Of a DNA stretch of 64,000 bases, positions 47,612 to 58,507 are shown piece by piece. Each line of letters starts with the position of its first letter. Position 1 is the stretch's first letter. The DNA is from Exobasidium rhododendri. Its lineage: Eukaryota; Basidiomycota; Exobasidiomycetes; Exobasidiales; Exobasidiaceae. The DNA is taken from assembly GCA_026210745.1 (NCBI GenBank), contig CP110631.1, positions 744,001 through 808,000 on the forward strand, given 5' to 3'. The notes under the pieces were generated by a model. It was not told the origin of the DNA. It worked only from the letters and a program-made list of their open reading frames with translations, and did no database searches. The translations under genes were made by a program, and so were the position numbers.

Positions 47612-50600
47612 ATGGGAAATGAGGACGATGAGTTTGATGATGAATTCGATGATCTCCCTGTGGACATCCTCGAAGAGAGCCTGGCTCGATTAGAGGAGTC
47701 TTTCAACAGTCAGCAAGGACCTCATCCTAGCATGTCTCGACTGGTGGGGAATGGTGTAATGGGTACAGCTTCAAAGCAGCCGGGGAGAGGTGAGCGGAAT
47801 ACAGCACTGCGAACAGCAGCCAGAAGTCCTGGAGTGGATGACTACCGAGTCTCGCATCAAGGTCAAGTACAGGGAGGTAGTATTTTACCTGCAGGAGATG
47901 ATGAATTTGATGATGATGGTGGAATGTGGCGCAACATGGACCTCGATCGGATTGACAATGAAGCCATCGAGTTGAGTCAGAAGTCACAAAATGGGAGTAT
48001 CGGAGCGATGGGGAGAAAGATCGAGCTGCCGAAGCGATATTCAGTCGAGCGAAGTGCGCAAAGGGTAGACAGACCAGCTAAAAGGGCGAGGGAGGATGAG
48101 CATGGTCCGGCTGTCAAGAACATCACGCAGAAAGGTAGGGAAGAGAACTTCGGAGGTGAGCTCGCTCAAGACAGGAAGCGGATCGCAGAGCTAGAGGAGC
48201 AATTAGCAAGGAAAGAAGAGGAAATTGCCAGGTTCAAGAAGGAAAATCGAACAAAAGTCGGCGAAGTGTCTGTCCTAAGAGCCAATATGAACAAGGTGAG
48301 CAAAGCAAAGAGCAAGATGCGCTGATTCTGGCTTACCTCATGCGATGTCATGTCATCTTTTGAAAGACTGTGGCCGACTTCAGCAGCGTGTTGAAAGAAA
48401 AGGAGGAGGCGATAGCAAAGCAAAAGTTGCTCAACAATGAAATGAAAATGATGCATGAAGAGCAGCTAGCACGCAACGAGACCATCAATGCGTTCAGGGT
48501 GAGTCGAAGCCTGGCGACTGGCGAGAGAAGGACAGAAAGGTAGAGGAGAAACTCACATTTTACTCTCACATGCAGCACACTGAACTTGCGACGACGGCTC
48601 GTTGGAGTAGTATCACTGCTTCTGTGGCCAGGCGAAGAGGAGGGCCAGGGGCACACTCCAGCCAACGTAACTACTCGCAATCACATTCTCAAGTAGCTGC
48701 AGCTGCTGTTGGCTTAACCACACCGACGAGAAAAAAGCGAGGTTCCCATCGTAATCTAGGGAGTGGAGGCGGAGGCAGTGGTGGTAGTGGTGGTGAGACT
48801 GGAAGGAAGGCTACTGCGGAAGGAGAAGAAAGTCCGTCTTCAAGGAGAGGTCAAATGAGGCAGCTCCGTCAAGTAGTCTTGGATAGCGCATTGAAGACTA
48901 AGCCAAGGACTCCCGCTTTTCCTGGCTTCGTCAATTCATTTGCTAAATCAAATGAGAAGAAGCCTCGTTCAGCATCGAAAGGTCAGCAGCATCAAGATAC
49001 AAATCGTTCAAAGCCGGAGGAGGAAAATGGGACGCATGCTCCTGATAGCGACGACGTAGTCTTCCAGGATTTGAACCCACTACAGCCCCGCACCGAAACA
49101 GCTGAGAGAAATGATTCGGCCCACCTGCCTTTTCGGCTTAGTCTACACGAAGAGACTGTGTCCAAGGAAGAAAGTTCTACTGGATGGTCACATCCTCCCT
49201 ATCGCTACCTTTGGGCCGTCTCGACTTACTCCAAACGACTCAACTTCCTGTCGTCGCTCATCCTGAGTCACACCTCTTCACCTTGTCCTTCAGTATCACC
49301 ACACGCAATCACTCACTCTTCCACCCTGTACCGGCTGCTGAACGCTTCCCTGCCACCTCAAACACCTGTAGCACTGCAAGAGCAGTACGTCATCGCTACA
49401 CACGTCCTACTCAACATGCTATCGCAAGGAGCAGCAGCTGATGCAGAAGATCGCTTCACCTATCTCCTTGATAGGTTCTCCTATGAAGAGAACAAGGAAC
49501 TCGAAAGGGAAGAAAGATTGAGTCAAGATGAAGAAGAATATTGGGCTTGTCAGATGCTCATGGAAGAAGGGTTGAACGATGTTCTGATTGGGATCTCCTC
49601 TGTTTTGTGTACCATGATGTCGATCTCGTTTCAAACGTACATGGTAGAGAGATTGTACGATGTCCTTACACTGATGAGGAATATCTGCATTCATCAACCT
49701 TGGATGATACACGCCATACTGTCCACCTCCTCGTCACTCGATAGCCTGCCGCCCTCTTCTACCGCCGCCGCTTCTGCTGCTGCTCAACTCACGGATGATG
49801 TGGCAGGTTCGGAAGCAAACCACTTTGAAGTGGAGCTGGAAAAGGTCATTATCGCTTGCGTGCAGAGACTGTCTGCTAGTGAGGAAAAGGATGCTGGTGG
49901 CGAGAGTGAAGTATGGCCCATGAAAGCAGCGACCTCGGAAAGCCTCCTTCAGGTGATGGTTGGTATTATGGAAATTATGTCGTACGAGGTGCGAGACAAT
50001 GACAACTACTCGTGAGTGTAGATGATGGTTCGTGGAAGGCACGGTCCTGGGGCTGTAAGGCTGAGGCTCTTTCCCTTTTTTGGCATCTTGATAGTCTAAC
50101 TTGCATGCACAAGTTGAAGCGCATCATCGATGAACCAGGCATCGTAGCTTCTCTTCTCAACATCAATCGACGCGACTCCATCACTATCCGCCAGACGATC
50201 TCACTCTTGATCAAGTTGAGTCAGCATTCGACACTGTGGCGAAACGTTATAGCTTGTAAGATTGTCAAGAATCCTGATCCACAACGTCGAGCAAATCCTC
50301 TTTTATCGAAATCAGAGACGCCGTTGCTGGAGATGCTAGCAAGGGTGCTCGTCGATGGCAGAGCGAAGACCAGTGCAGCAGAAGGACATGACATCCATTG
50401 CGATATAGTCACTCTCCTCTCACAGCTAGTGGTCCAGCATTCCGATGCACTTGTACTTGTGGCAGAGTCGAATTCAATCCTGGCCGCCATCATCAAGTGC
50501 TTGCAGATTGACACTGGACTGATCTGGAATGATGATGGAGAGGAGGTCCGAGATCAGGAGGATGTCAAGGTGATCAAGTGAGTGAAGGGTCGTGCTTGAC

Positions 50601-51090
50601 AGAGTGGTGGCATCTCGTAGCCCTTTCTCACTCCTTCTTTGCCATCTCGATCAGTATTGTGGAGCGGATCTGCATGGACGTAAGACTGATGTCGCACCTT
50701 TACATCTACCCCAAGAGACCGACGAATATCGCAAAGAAGTTGCAGAGTCACGAGAGTCATTTGCTCTTGAACGGTATCAAGCATTGCTTCATCTCGTCGA
50801 TGAGCAGAGTCGCCTTTGCCGTAGAGCCTGATTGGTTCGACGTGTCTTCCGGCCATCTGTTGGGAACAGTCAATGAAAGCGCATCTAACCTGCTGGAATT
50901 GATCCTGTCGCCAGAAGAGATGGAGAGCGCTTGGGAGATGCTCAATGAGGAGGACGAGGAGGAGGACGAGGAGAGGGAGGAGGAGAGGGAGGAGGAAGAA
51001 GAGCAGCACGGATATGAAGAGGAGGAGGATGTTGAAAGTCAGACTCAGATCGATCAAGAAAGCGGTCGTGAAGTGATTGTGATCTCGTAA
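47612..51090 (+). CDS. ATRIP/Lcd1/Rad26 DNA-damage checkpoint protein
   Basis: Five exons: 47612..48295, 48367..48498, 48576..50011, 50095..50577, 50655..51090; 1056 aa; every join keeps phase. ATRIP-type proteins bring the Mec1/Rad3/ATR kinase to RPA-coated single-stranded DNA. The acidic N-terminus (DDEFDDLPVDILEESL) resembles the RPA-binding checkpoint recruitment motif. A coiled coil at about residues 185-275, with ARKEEEIARFKKENR and a KVGEVSVLRANMNK motif, is the most diagnostic stretch. The remainder is helical and HEAT-like (CMHKLKRIIDEPGIVASLL, LLNGIKHCFISSMSRVAFA). The protein ends in an unusually long Glu-rich tail. The family call rests on architecture and coiled-coil motif, so it is probable rather than certain. 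Confidence 0.75.
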
Positions 51091-51480
51091 GAACTATAAA
51101 GCCATGAACAAGGAACATCTACCATCCAGAGGTCCTGATAACATAAACGCATTGTACTAATAGACTGTCAACTCATCGTTTTGCATTTCTCTCAATGTCC
51201 GTTTCTCACAAGCATAGGTGCCATTGCCCGTTAGATCTTCTCCTTCGTTCGAGACGCGACAAGGATTCTTGAGGCGAGGGAAGAAGTGAACGATCGAGAA
51301 ACCTGTGCTATTCCTTAATCTATTCCAAGCGCTTGCCTTTGACGTCTTGTCTCCCTGTCACTTCGTCGAGTTCCGCCTCATCTTCCGCGCTCGATCTTCT
51401 GCTTTTCAGAGTCCTCGGCTTGAATTGGGGAGCCAGGGCAATGCTCTTTTGCCTCTGCGTCTAATGCGGTGGGGTGGGTC
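51091..51480. other. Intergenic region before the Zn2Cys6 gene
   Basis: 390 bp. The frame of the regulator is open upstream, but its first ATG is at 51481. No other signal seen. Confidence 0.4.
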
Positions 51481-53313
51481 ATGCAAGTCAATCGAGCATG
51501 TGAAAGGTGTGCAAGGAGGAAAGCCAGGTGTGATGGCTACGAACCTTGCCGACGTTGCACTACCTCCAATAGTTCATGTGTCTATTCAACTGCAAGGAAG
51601 AGGGGTCCGAAGCGAAAAGCAAGAACGACTGAATCGTTCGCACCATTAAATTTGTCTTCCATCGGCAAGGAGGACGAACCTGTCTCTAGCATCGATTCCC
51701 TCATACCGGAAGTGCTGCGAGATCACCTTTTGGATCTGTGTCAAGCTTTTGTCACCCTGTCATGGCCCATCGTCTATGCACCCAGTCTTCCATCTCTCTC
51801 TTCACTACATGAAAGAAGGCCAGTCCTTTACAGTGCTCTATTACTTTCCTGCACTGCTATCACATTTGATGGTACAGAGCAATCCTCCCCTCCCTCAACC
51901 GACGTCAAGCAAACAAGAGAACGACTGCTTCGCAACTTCGAGGCTCATTTGGAAGCTTTTGGCGGTCTTCGTTGCACAGAGCCAAGTCTAGCAGTCATAC
52001 AAGCACTACTTTTTGTGACGAGCTACTACGTGGGGGCAGGCAAGATCACCATCGCATGGAATCACTGTGGCCTGGCTTGCAGGATGGCACTTAGCATGTC
52101 ACTTCATCAATGTTCTCGCACTTCCGGTAAGAAGCAAAAAAGTCGTATGGAAGAACAAGAAGAGAGAAGGACATTCTGGGGTCTGTACATAATGGAGGTT
52201 GTGGTGGCCTATCTTCTACGACTGCCGCCTCTACTCAGAGCAGAAGATGCGGATCGAGAATTGCCAGATCTAGATGAGAGGGACGAGTATGAGATATGGT
52301 TGAACGATCGCACTCGCAAATTTGTCAGTGTCCCTCAAGCTGAAGCGATGACGGGTGTTCGCACGCATGCCATCTCCTCTTTCTTGGCCTGGGTACAAGT
52401 CATGAAGGAGCACGAAAGTATTCGCAAGGACCTTCGAAGAGATCTACCCAGCGGAACAGGCGTCTTTGAGAGGATGTATCGGCAAAGAAGTCAACGGTTG
52501 CAAGCCTTTAAAGATCAATTGCCTCAGCACCTACAATGGTACAGCCCCTTTGTCGACCCTGAGGCGGCAAATTTTACCAATCTCGCTGAGTATGACATAA
52601 AGTACTACTTAGCAATGGATAGTCATGGCGGCGTGACACCTCAGGTGCTTCTCATGCGTGCATGGTACAGTGAATGCTGCATGCTGTTGCACCGTCCGTG
52701 TGTTGGTGAAGGTCAGCAAGGTTCAGAATCCGCTCGACTGTGTCTCTGTGCCGCTACCGAAGTCTGCGCCATCGTCAGTGCTTACGAACGATCGTTTGGA
52801 ATCAATCTGATGCAATCCGGATTCATACACATCATCTTTCAGAGTGCCACTCTCCTAGCAGCCATGGAAAGTGTGTACCAAATCTATGGACATAGCTTTT
52901 GGAATCCGCCCCTACCAACTTTCCCAATAGCAAGTCTGTTCGACCAGTGCTTTGCTTGGCTGGAAAAGTTGTCAACTCGATATCCTTTTGCAAATCACTA
53001 CCTCTCGATTCTTGCGTCTCTCAGTAAAGCGCATGCACAAAGCTGGTCGGGATCCACCACACAGATGCAAAGAGGAGCAATCGAGTCAGATGCCACAGTG
53101 ACGATGCCGATCGGACCCACTCCATCCTCATCAACCACGCAAATGCAGCAGCAGCAACAACAGCCCGAGCTCGATCATACAAGCACGTCTTTGACACCTC
53201 TGATAGAGCAAAATCCTATTCAGCTTCCGGAAGACTTCTGGGACATCGTTCCCTTCGATGGAGAGAACCTCAATGAATGGCTAAGCGGAATCGAATCATT
53301 CGTCCCGATGTAG
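51481..53313 (+). CDS. Zn2Cys6 fungal transcription factor
   Basis: Single exon, 610 aa. The binuclear zinc cluster starts at residue 6: C-x2-C-x6-C-x5-C-x2-C-x6-C (RACERCARRKARC...C..C......C), all six cysteines present, followed by the basic run RKRGPKRK. The fungal-specific regulatory (middle homology) domain covers about residues 70-430. The Gln-rich tract near 555 and acidic C-terminus (DFWDIVPFDGENLNEW) look like an activation domain. The cluster plus RGPK resembles sugar-utilisation regulators more than A. nidulans AmdR. It sits tail to tail with lamB (124 bp between stops), so control of the lam genes is possible but unproven. Confidence 0.9.
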   Translation: MQVNRACERCARRKARCDGYEPCRRCTTSNSSCVYSTARKRGPKRKARTTESFAPLNLSSIGKEDEPVSSIDSLIPEVLRDHLLDLCQAFVTLSWPIVYAPSLPSLSSLHERRPVLYSALLLSCTAITFDGTEQSSPPSTDVKQTRERLLRNFEAHLEAFGGLRCTEPSLAVIQALLFVTSYYVGAGKITIAWNHCGLACRMALSMSLHQCSRTSGKKQKSRMEEQEERRTFWGLYIMEVVVAYLLRLPPLLRAEDADRELPDLDERDEYEIWLNDRTRKFVSVPQAEAMTGVRTHAISSFLAWVQVMKEHESIRKDLRRDLPSGTGVFERMYRQRSQRLQAFKDQLPQHLQWYSPFVDPEAANFTNLAEYDIKYYLAMDSHGGVTPQVLLMRAWYSECCMLLHRPCVGEGQQGSESARLCLCAATEVCAIVSAYERSFGINLMQSGFIHIIFQSATLLAAMESVYQIYGHSFWNPPLPTFPIASLFDQCFAWLEKLSTRYPFANHYLSILASLSKAHAQSWSGSTTQMQRGAIESDATVTMPIGPTPSSSTTQMQQQQQQPELDHTSTSLTPLIEQNPIQLPEDFWDIVPFDGENLNEWLSGIESFVPM

Positions 53314-53437
53314 TTTGCTGGACCCGTTATACCCTGCTGTACTGTTCTCATGCTACCCTTATTTCGTGCACCCATATCAGATCTCGTGTTAAATGCTTGG
53401 GCTTTGAAATTGAGGGTCTTTCAGAGCAATTTGTCTA

Positions 53438-54385
53438 CTAGGCTGTCTCCTTGTTCAGTGTATCAATCATCGCCCTCACCGCCCTGACATTCTCCTCCGC
53501 CCCTTCCATGTCACTGTGCAGACAGACTGAGAAGTATTTCCTCTCTTTAAAGTGTGCAGTGAGGGGGTCCGAATCGGTCAGAACATGCTTCACTCGTTCG
53601 GCACATTCCGTAGGAGTTGCCTTTTTCGACTTGGACGGTGGCAGGAGTTGACCTTCTGCGGTGTAGCTGTGCAAGTTGGCGACATCACCCAGCTCAGCCA
53701 CCGTTCTCCGCCAACGCTTACGCCTCTTTTTTGCCCGTTCACACTCACTCAATGTCGGCAAAGAACTCTGGCACAAACGGTACATTGAGCTCTTTTGCAA
53801 TCTCCTCGTGAAGCGTGTTTGGGAGTCCATCTGCGTAGGATCTGTGAGTCTCTTTATTTTAGTCTTCGTCAATCGAAGGCGTCACTCACAGAAGGGAACT
53901 CCGAATGTTTTGATGGCACGGATCGCAGCCTGGCAGACCTCTTTGCTACTAAGTAGGTAGAAGTAAAGCGCACCATGAGGCTTCACATGACTCAGCTTCA
54001 CTCCTTCCGCTTGGCAGAACGCCCACACTGCACCCGTTTGATACAGTATGATATCATGAACTTCCTCTGCCGACAGCTGCATTGGTCTACGACCGAATCC
54101 TACCAGATCTGGGAAGCCGGGATGCGCTCCTACCATTACGCTGTGCTGCTTGGCAAGCTTGACAGTCTTGTGAATGGTCGTAGGATCAGAGGCGTGAAAG
54201 CCGGCAGCTACATTGGCAGCATCTATGAACGGCATGATCCCTTCATCATCGGCCAGCTTCCACCGCCCCAGCGATTCTCCCATCTGTGAAGTGAAAGAGT
54301 AAGACATACTCAGCATTTGCTAAATAGACACTGACTTCTGAAAGCTCACATCGCAGTTCAACTCTATCCTCTTCTGACTGGACAT
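53438..54385 (-). CDS. lamB: LamB/YcsF family protein (PxpA-like)
   Basis: Four exons: 54385..54350, 54283..53890, 53830..53749, 53666..53438; 246 aa; all phases match. The tiny first exon gives MSSQKRIELNCD, which joins MGESLG to make the invariant NCDxGES start of LamB/YcsF. Further family motifs: AANVAAGFHASDP, GAHPGFPDLVGFGRR, VKPHGALY, and C-terminal SVCLHSDMEGA. Bacterial PxpA is the ring-opening subunit of 5-oxoprolinase (PxpABC). In A. nidulans, lamB is needed with lamA for use of 2-pyrrolidinone as nitrogen source. It is divergent from the lamA-like gene across a 330-bp promoter, the same arrangement as in Aspergillus. The substrate here is inferred. Confidence 0.88.
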
Positions 54386-54715
54386 CTTCCTGGTAGGTGG
54401 TAGGTGCCAGTTCCACCGAGTGTCTATATACTCTGTGTGCTGCTCTATATATGACACGACCCCGTACGGCGTTTAGCCTGTTCTCCAAATTATCTCTTGT
54501 GGGTTGGGTACGTCGCCTTGCCTGGCCTGTGCGAGCGTGTTATATTTATTGAGAGATAAGAAAGACGACTTTTTGTGGAGAAAGAGAGTTGGAAAGTGAA
54601 ATTCAATTATGAAGGAAGTTGGTTCCTCAGGAGCGACATTTGTGGGGGTGCCTCCTGCTTCTCTTCTTTGCTCCTTGCCCTCATTTATTTGTGTCGTCGT
54701 TAGGAAAGGCCTTCA
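54386..54715. promoter_or_regulatory. Bidirectional lamA/lamB promoter with GATA sites
   Basis: 330 bp between divergent starts. TATA-like CTATATA occurs twice on the lamB side (about 54422 and 54446). GATA-factor sites: AGATAAG at 54554..54560 and TTATCT (AGATAA inverted) at 54490..54495. HGATAR sites bind AreA/Nit2-type nitrogen regulators, fitting nitrogen-source genes. The motifs are short and could arise by chance. Confidence 0.45.
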
Positions 54716-57700
54716 ATGAGCCAAAGTCATGGCTTCACAGCAAGTAGAGGCGTCTTCACCCCAACTGAGCTCAAGACGGTACTCATTGCTAATCGAGGCG
54801 AAATTGCATTAAGATTACTTCGTTGCTGCCAGGCCTTGTCCCTCCAAACAGTAGTAGTCTATACAAACGAAGATGCTGGTGCTCCGCATGCAGGTCAAGG
54901 GACACATTCTGTACTACTGCAAGGCAAAGAGTCGGAAGGAAAGGGCTACCTCGACAAGGAGGCGATCATCAACGCAGCAAAGCAGTACAATGCGCAAGTG
55001 ATTCTTCCGGGCTATGGCTTCTTATCGGAGAATGAAGAATTTGCAAAGATGGTGGAAGATAGTGGAGTGGTATTCGCTGGACCAAAGAGTGACACGATCC
55101 GAGAGCTGGGGCTAAAGCATAGATGTCGAGAACTTGCCAAAGATGCAAGTGTCCCTTGTGTACCTGGATCCGATCTGCTGAGCAATAAGGAAGAGGCCCT
55201 GAATGCTGCCGAAGAGATAGGCTATCCGGTCATGCTCAAAGCTAGTGCAGGCGGTGGCGGTCTTGGACTGCAGGTATGCCATGATGCAGAAGAGCTACGA
55301 TCAGCTTTCGACACGGTTTCAGCTCGATCGAAGAGTCTCTTTGGAAGTACTATCTGTTTTCTGGAGAAGTTCGTACAACGAGGGCACCATATTGAAGTGC
55401 AGATCTTTGGAAATGGGATGGGCGACGTGGTTCACTTTGGAGAGAGGGAGTGCTCCATCCAAAGAAGGCATCAAAAGGTGATCGAAGAAGCGCCCAGCTC
55501 GTTTGTGCAGGGAAGGAGTGATCATTTTCGTGAACAGATCACCGAGTGTGCAACGAGATTTGCTAGTCAAGCAAAGTACAAATCAGCGGGAACATTGGAG
55601 TTCCTCGTCGATGACGACACGGCCAATTTCTACTTTCTCGAGTGCAACACTCGTTTGCAAGTCGAGCATTGTGTAACAGAGATGGTGTGGGATATCGATC
55701 TGGTGTCGCTGATGCTGAGACAGGCCGAATTTGAAGTGATGGGTAAAGGTGGGATCCCTGCGTCTGAACTTCTAGCACTTCAAAGAAGTCAGCCAAAAGG
55801 GTGGGCAATCGAAGCAAGATGCTACTGTGAGAATCCTTTACGAAACTACAATCCCAGTCCCGGTCTTTTGCAGTCAGTAGACTGGTCGTTGACAGAGAAT
55901 GACCGAGTTGACGGCTGGGTGTCTACCGGAACTGTAGTCACACCTACTTATGATCCTTTACTGGCCAAAGTCATCAGCAAAGGAAATAACCGAAGTGAGG
56001 CTGTCCGCAACCTGACTCGACTTTTGCGGCAGTCGACTGTCTACGGACCGACAAACAAAGACTTTCTCGCAGCCATATTGGACTCTGCAGCGTTTCAGAA
56101 TGGACCTACACTCACCAACTTCCTAACAGACTCGAGCTTCAAATACGAACCAATTGCGATCGAAGTTCTGGAGGGCGGTATTTCGACCTCCATACAGGAC
56201 TTACCAGCCAGGAATAAGACCGGCCATGGTATCCCTATCTCTGGTCCGATGGATCCCATGCACTTCCGTCTTGCCAATGTTATTGTGGGCAACGAAGAGA
56301 CGACCGAGGCCCTGGAGATCACCTTCAAGGGGCCTACTCTGAAATTTCACGCTCCCTGTCTTGTCTGTCTAGCAGGCGCCGAGATGGACTTCTTTGTTGA
56401 TGATGAGACCGTCGCCATGTTCAGTGTAATTCAGGTGAAAAGAGGTAGTGTCGTTCGCATTGGGACAGCTGTGAAAGGAGGTTGTAGAGCGTACCTGGCC
56501 GTCCTGGGAGGCTTTCCTGCTGTGCCTCTCTACCTCAATAGCCGCTCCACTACCAGCTTGATTGCACTAGGAGGTCATCAAGGTCGCGATTTGAAGAGTG
56601 GTGACATACTGCAGATCACAAGTACCGATACGTCGCTCTCGACGTCGTCTATCTTCACTTTGCCTGAAGCTGTCCGGTTCAACCAGTTCCAAAAGGAGGT
56701 CTCCCTGTATTGCATGCGAGGTCCATTCGACGATGAGGGGTACATCACTGAAGCCGGTCTTGAAACATTGTACGGCAAGTTTATGACAGTCGGACACAAC
56801 ATAGCCAGAACAGGCTTGCGGCTAGAGTCCGATCGAATGCAATGGGCGCGCAGTGATGGTGGCGAAGGAGGCTCCCATCCAAGTAATGTGCTGGAAATTG
56901 GCTATTCTCTCGGCGGACTGAATTGGAATGGGGACACGCCGGTGATTCTTGGACCAGATGGACCAGATCTTGGCGGTCTGCTGATCAGTAGCACGCTCGT
57001 CTCTTGCGAGTATCGAGCTGGGCAATTGACACCTGGTACAAAGGTCAAGTGGGTGCCGATCTCGTTTGCTCAAGCGAGGATACTAAGCAGGGAACAGGAC
57101 GATTACCTTTCGTCGGTCAGTGCGGCGCGAAAAGGAAAAGCAGAAGTCAAGTCTATTAAACCGCTCCGAATGCTTGTGGACAATCTTGTGGGCTACCGAG
57201 AATGCCCTACTTCTATTCTCGACATTATTCCCGCCAGCGAAGAGCGAGCTCAAGTCACCATACGAGCGGCAGGTGATCGGAATGTGCTGTTGGAAATCGG
57301 GAAGATGAAGGCTGACATCGTAAACCGTTGTCGACTCGAACTGATCTTGCGTAAGCTGAACGACCTGCAGCAATCAGGCATTCTCTATTGCGATCCTAAC
57401 ATTCGTTCGCTTACCATTCGATTTGATCCCAACATCATAAGCCAAGGTGAGATCGTGAGGATCGTACTGGACGTAGAGGCCAACATTCCCAATGCAAGCT
57501 CGACAAAGATACCCAGCAGAGAATGGAACCTGCCGGTCTGTTTGGATCATCCAGAGGTAGGGAAAAGCGTCGACAGATATCGCAACATGATACGAAGCAA
57601 GGCAGTCTGGATAGATGACCAACCGGGAAGCGATAATAAAGGCTATCTCGCTCGTGCCAACGGCTTGTCAAGTGTGAAGGAGGTGGAAGACGCAATCCTA

Positions 57701-58507
57701 GAGACCAAGATGCTGACTGTTGCCAACGGTTTCTGGCTAGGCACTCCCATCTTACTACCGCAAGATCAAAGGAAGCGACTGAGATGCATGAAGTATAATC
57801 CTACCCGCTTGCAGACGCCAGAAGGGGCATTGGGTATTGGAGGCTGTATGGGTGCCATCTACGGCTGTGAAAGTGCAGGTGGATACCAACTCGTCGGAAG
57901 GACGATCCCCGGCTGGTCCACCTTTGGCACTCTTCCCGGCTTCACTGCTCAACGGCCTTGGTTGTTTGAGCCGTTCGATGTGCTCAACTTCTATCAGGTG
58001 AATGCTCAGGTGTACGATGAGATGTTGGCAAAATTCAAGGCAGGGAGGTGGGAGTGGGACGTAGAGGACATCGTGTACGATGTAGCAAAGCAAGTCGAAT
58101 TCGAGATAAGCATCGAGGGTGAAGTGGAGGAATTCAAAGCCCGTCAGCAAAAGGCACTCTTGGAAGTGGAAGAGGAGGAGAAGAGGCTGTTCGAGGAGTG
58201 GACAGAGGAGAAGAAGGAAAAAGCGCAAAAGAAAAGTAAAGGAAGCGATGGAGAGGGGGACTGGGACTGGGAGAGTGATACGCAAGCCGTCGTCGTCAGG
58301 GCAGAGCTGAGTGGCGTCGTATGGAAGACGGTGACCGAAATAGGGAAGAAGTACGGAAAGGGGGAAGTGATTACGGTTCTGGAAGCCATGAAGATGGAGA
58401 TCCCGTGCAAGGCGCCAGAGAGCTTCATCGTCAAGGCGATTCCAAGACAGCAAGGAGATCAGGTCGAGGCAGGTGATGTAGTTGCTGCTGGTTTGCCATC
58501 GTCGTGA
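54716..58507 (+). CDS. lamA: LamA-like biotin-dependent carboxylase (urea carboxylase family)
   Basis: Single exon, 1263 aa. Domain order: biotin carboxylase/ATP-grasp (about 18-480: VLIANRGEIALRLLR, KASAGGGGLGLQ, FLECNTRLQVEH); KipA/PxpC-type carboxyltransferase half (about 490-820: EVLEGGISTSIQD, HGIPISGPMDPMHFR); KipI/PxpB-type half (about 825-1010); a further C-terminal part with GGCMGAIYGCESAGGYQLVGRT; a Glu/Lys-rich linker; and a biotinyl domain with EAMKMEI, biotin lysine at residue 1226. This is the urea carboxylase layout without the amidase of Dur1,2. With LamB it matches the A. nidulans lam pair for lactam use. Reading the pair as a fused eukaryotic counterpart of PxpB/PxpC plus PxpA is inference. 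Confidence 0.88.
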   Translation: MSQSHGFTASRGVFTPTELKTVLIANRGEIALRLLRCCQALSLQTVVVYTNEDAGAPHAGQGTHSVLLQGKESEGKGYLDKEAIINAAKQYNAQVILPGYGFLSENEEFAKMVEDSGVVFAGPKSDTIRELGLKHRCRELAKDASVPCVPGSDLLSNKEEALNAAEEIGYPVMLKASAGGGGLGLQVCHDAEELRSAFDTVSARSKSLFGSTICFLEKFVQRGHHIEVQIFGNGMGDVVHFGERECSIQRRHQKVIEEAPSSFVQGRSDHFREQITECATRFASQAKYKSAGTLEFLVDDDTANFYFLECNTRLQVEHCVTEMVWDIDLVSLMLRQAEFEVMGKGGIPASELLALQRSQPKGWAIEARCYCENPLRNYNPSPGLLQSVDWSLTENDRVDGWVSTGTVVTPTYDPLLAKVISKGNNRSEAVRNLTRLLRQSTVYGPTNKDFLAAILDSAAFQNGPTLTNFLTDSSFKYEPIAIEVLEGGISTSIQDLPARNKTGHGIPISGPMDPMHFRLANVIVGNEETTEALEITFKGPTLKFHAPCLVCLAGAEMDFFVDDETVAMFSVIQVKRGSVVRIGTAVKGGCRAYLAVLGGFPAVPLYLNSRSTTSLIALGGHQGRDLKSGDILQITSTDTSLSTSSIFTLPEAVRFNQFQKEVSLYCMRGPFDDEGYITEAGLETLYGKFMTVGHNIARTGLRLESDRMQWARSDGGEGGSHPSNVLEIGYSLGGLNWNGDTPVILGPDGPDLGGLLISSTLVSCEYRAGQLTPGTKVKWVPISFAQARILSREQDDYLSSVSAARKGKAEVKSIKPLRMLVDNLVGYRECPTSILDIIPASEERAQVTIRAAGDRNVLLEIGKMKADIVNRCRLELILRKLNDLQQSGILYCDPNIRSLTIRFDPNIISQGEIVRIVLDVEANIPNASSTKIPSREWNLPVCLDHPEVGKSVDRYRNMIRSKAVWIDDQPGSDNKGYLARANGLSSVKEVEDAILETKMLTVANGFWLGTPILLPQDQRKRLRCMKYNPTRLQTPEGALGIGGCMGAIYGCESAGGYQLVGRTIPGWSTFGTLPGFTAQRPWLFEPFDVLNFYQVNAQVYDEMLAKFKAGRWEWDVEDIVYDVAKQVEFEISIEGEVEEFKARQQKALLEVEEEEKRLFEEWTEEKKEKAQKKSKGSDGEGDWDWESDTQAVVVRAELSGVVWKTVTEIGKKYGKGEVITVLEAMKMEIPCKAPESFIVKAIPRQQGDQVEAGDVVAAGLPSS

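Noticed and set aside
50554-51057. Leu-rich minus-strand frame opposite the ATRIP tail
   Set aside because: Antisense image of the Glu-rich (GAG/GAA) C-terminal tract.
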